Below, piece after piece: positions 5,319-5,746 of a stretch of 5,746 nucleotides of DNA. The DNA comes from an uncultured Desulfovibrio sp. (GTDB taxonomy: Bacteria > Desulfobacterota > Desulfovibrionia > Desulfovibrionales > Desulfovibrionaceae), in the NCBI GenBank assembly GCA_900547595.1, contig URHE01000108.1, positions 1-5,746 on the forward strand. The letters run 5' to 3'. The translations under genes were made by a program, and so were the position numbers. Each line of letters starts with the position of its first letter. The stretch's first letter is position 1. The notes beneath the pieces were generated by a model. The model had not been told where the DNA came from and made no database searches. It saw only the letters and a program-made list of their open reading frames with translations.

Positions 5319-5746
5319 CGGCATCCACCGCTTCCGCCGCGTCCGCCGGAACCCGGGACGCGGACCTGGCGCACCTGCGCGGCAGGCGCGTCCTCGTGAC
5401 CGGGGGCACCGGCTTTCTCGGGCGGCACCTGCTGCCCCGCCTGCTGGAGGCCGGGGCCCGCGTGACCTGCCTTGCGCGTCCCGGCTCGGAAGTGGCGCGC
5501 CTCCCGGACGGGGTGGCCGTGGCCCGGGGCGACTGCGCCAGCGGCGAGGGTCTGGCCGAAGCCCTGGCCGGACAGGAGATATGCATCCACATGGCCGCCC
5601 TGCTCTTCGGCCTCGGCTGGCAGGACTACCTGCGCGCCAATGCCCGAGCCGCCGCGCAGCTGGCGCGGGCCGCCACGGGCACCCCCACGCTTGACCGTCT
5701 GGTCCTTGTCTCCAGCCTTGCGGCCGCCGGGCCCGCGGCGGACCCG
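5315..5746 (+). CDS. NAD(P)-dependent epimerase/dehydratase, extended SDR (3'-truncated by window)
   Basis: The first 144 residues of an extended short-chain dehydrogenase are visible; the frame is still open at the window end. After an Ala/Ser/Thr-rich leader (1-20) comes the Rossmann strand RRVLVTGGTGFLG, with the nucleotide-binding TGGTGFLG at residues 29-36. The acidic GD motif of the adenine pocket (Asp73) follows. HMAALLFG (92-99) is the usual NAG/MAA-type active-site support strand. RANARAAAQLARAA carries the conserved Asn helix, and LVLVSSLAAAGP (129-140) holds the first catalytic Ser region. The YxxxK motif would lie beyond the window. The class covers sugar epimerases, dihydroflavonol-type reductases and ketolipid reductases; the sequence seen does not separate them. 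The ATG overlaps the stop of the YghO-like gene (ATGA), with AGGGAG about 11 bases upstream, so translation is probably coupled. Confidence 0.88.
   Translation, partial: MTASTASAASAGTRDADLAHLRGRRVLVTGGTGFLGRHLLPRLLEAGARVTCLARPGSEVARLPDGVAVARGDCASGEGLAEALAGQEICIHMAALLFGLGWQDYLRANARAAAQLARAATGTPTLDRLVLVSSLAAAGPAADP

Noticed and set aside
3543..5324. A 593-codon open frame on the minus strand
   Set aside because: It is antisense to pyrD and the YghO-like gene and has no recognisable domain; high GC suppresses stop codons.
1..5746. tRNA, rRNA, CRISPR array, transposase or att site
   Set aside because: No cloverleaf, no regularly spaced repeats, no transposase motifs and no terminal inverted repeats were seen by eye on either strand.

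Overview
The window reads as a mosaic contig. Most of it (about 340 to the right end) looks like a GC-rich Desulfovibrio-type sulfate reducer: an AroL-like shikimate kinase, an M24 aminopeptidase, a PyrK-PyrD pair of the NAD-linked class 1B type, and tight ATGA-coupled genes. This assignment comes from protein character and base composition, not from a marker gene. The first ~340 bases are different. On the minus strand they encode the middle of ThiP, the thiamine ABC-transporter permease, nearly identical to the enterobacterial protein. This piece runs straight into the N-terminus of a family 2 glycosyltransferase, in a different frame and with no spacer. The simplest reading is an assembly or library chimera between an enterobacterium and a Desulfovibrio-like organism, both common in gut samples.

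Left block, minus strand, 3' to 5' in window order: thiP fragment (1-339); junction near 337-343; truncated glycosyltransferase (341-550); shikimate kinase (587-1132); M24 aminopeptidase (1142-2278). The kinase and peptidase form a tight operon: the peptidase stop codon TAA overlaps the kinase Shine-Dalgarno. Sampled lines give about 57-63% GC for 541-840 and about 70-77% for 1321-1560. The change falls inside the 3' end of the peptidase gene near 1285-1305, together with a shift in synonymous codon choice. This may be a second junction between two related genomes, or natural heterogeneity.

Middle: a 136-base divergent intergenic region (2279-2414). It holds a strong SD for the peptidase, a sigma70-like promoter placed so that the pyrK message would start at or next to its ATG (leaderless), a 14-bp perfect palindrome, and a short GC-rich hairpin.

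Right block, plus strand: pyrK (2415-3233), pyrD (3235-4176), a YghO-like GNAT-fold acyltransferase (4173-5318), and the start of an extended SDR / NAD-dependent epimerase (5315 to the window end). Spacings are 1 nt, then two 4-nt ATGA overlaps, so the four are probably one translationally coupled transcript. PyrK and PyrD together carry out dihydroorotate oxidation with electron transfer to NAD+. The YghO-like plus SDR pair has no obvious pyrimidine role. It resembles the acyltransferase/reductase pair of bacterial ceramide synthesis, which is offered as a hypothesis only. I saw no tRNA, rRNA, CRISPR array, insertion sequence or convincing intrinsic terminator.
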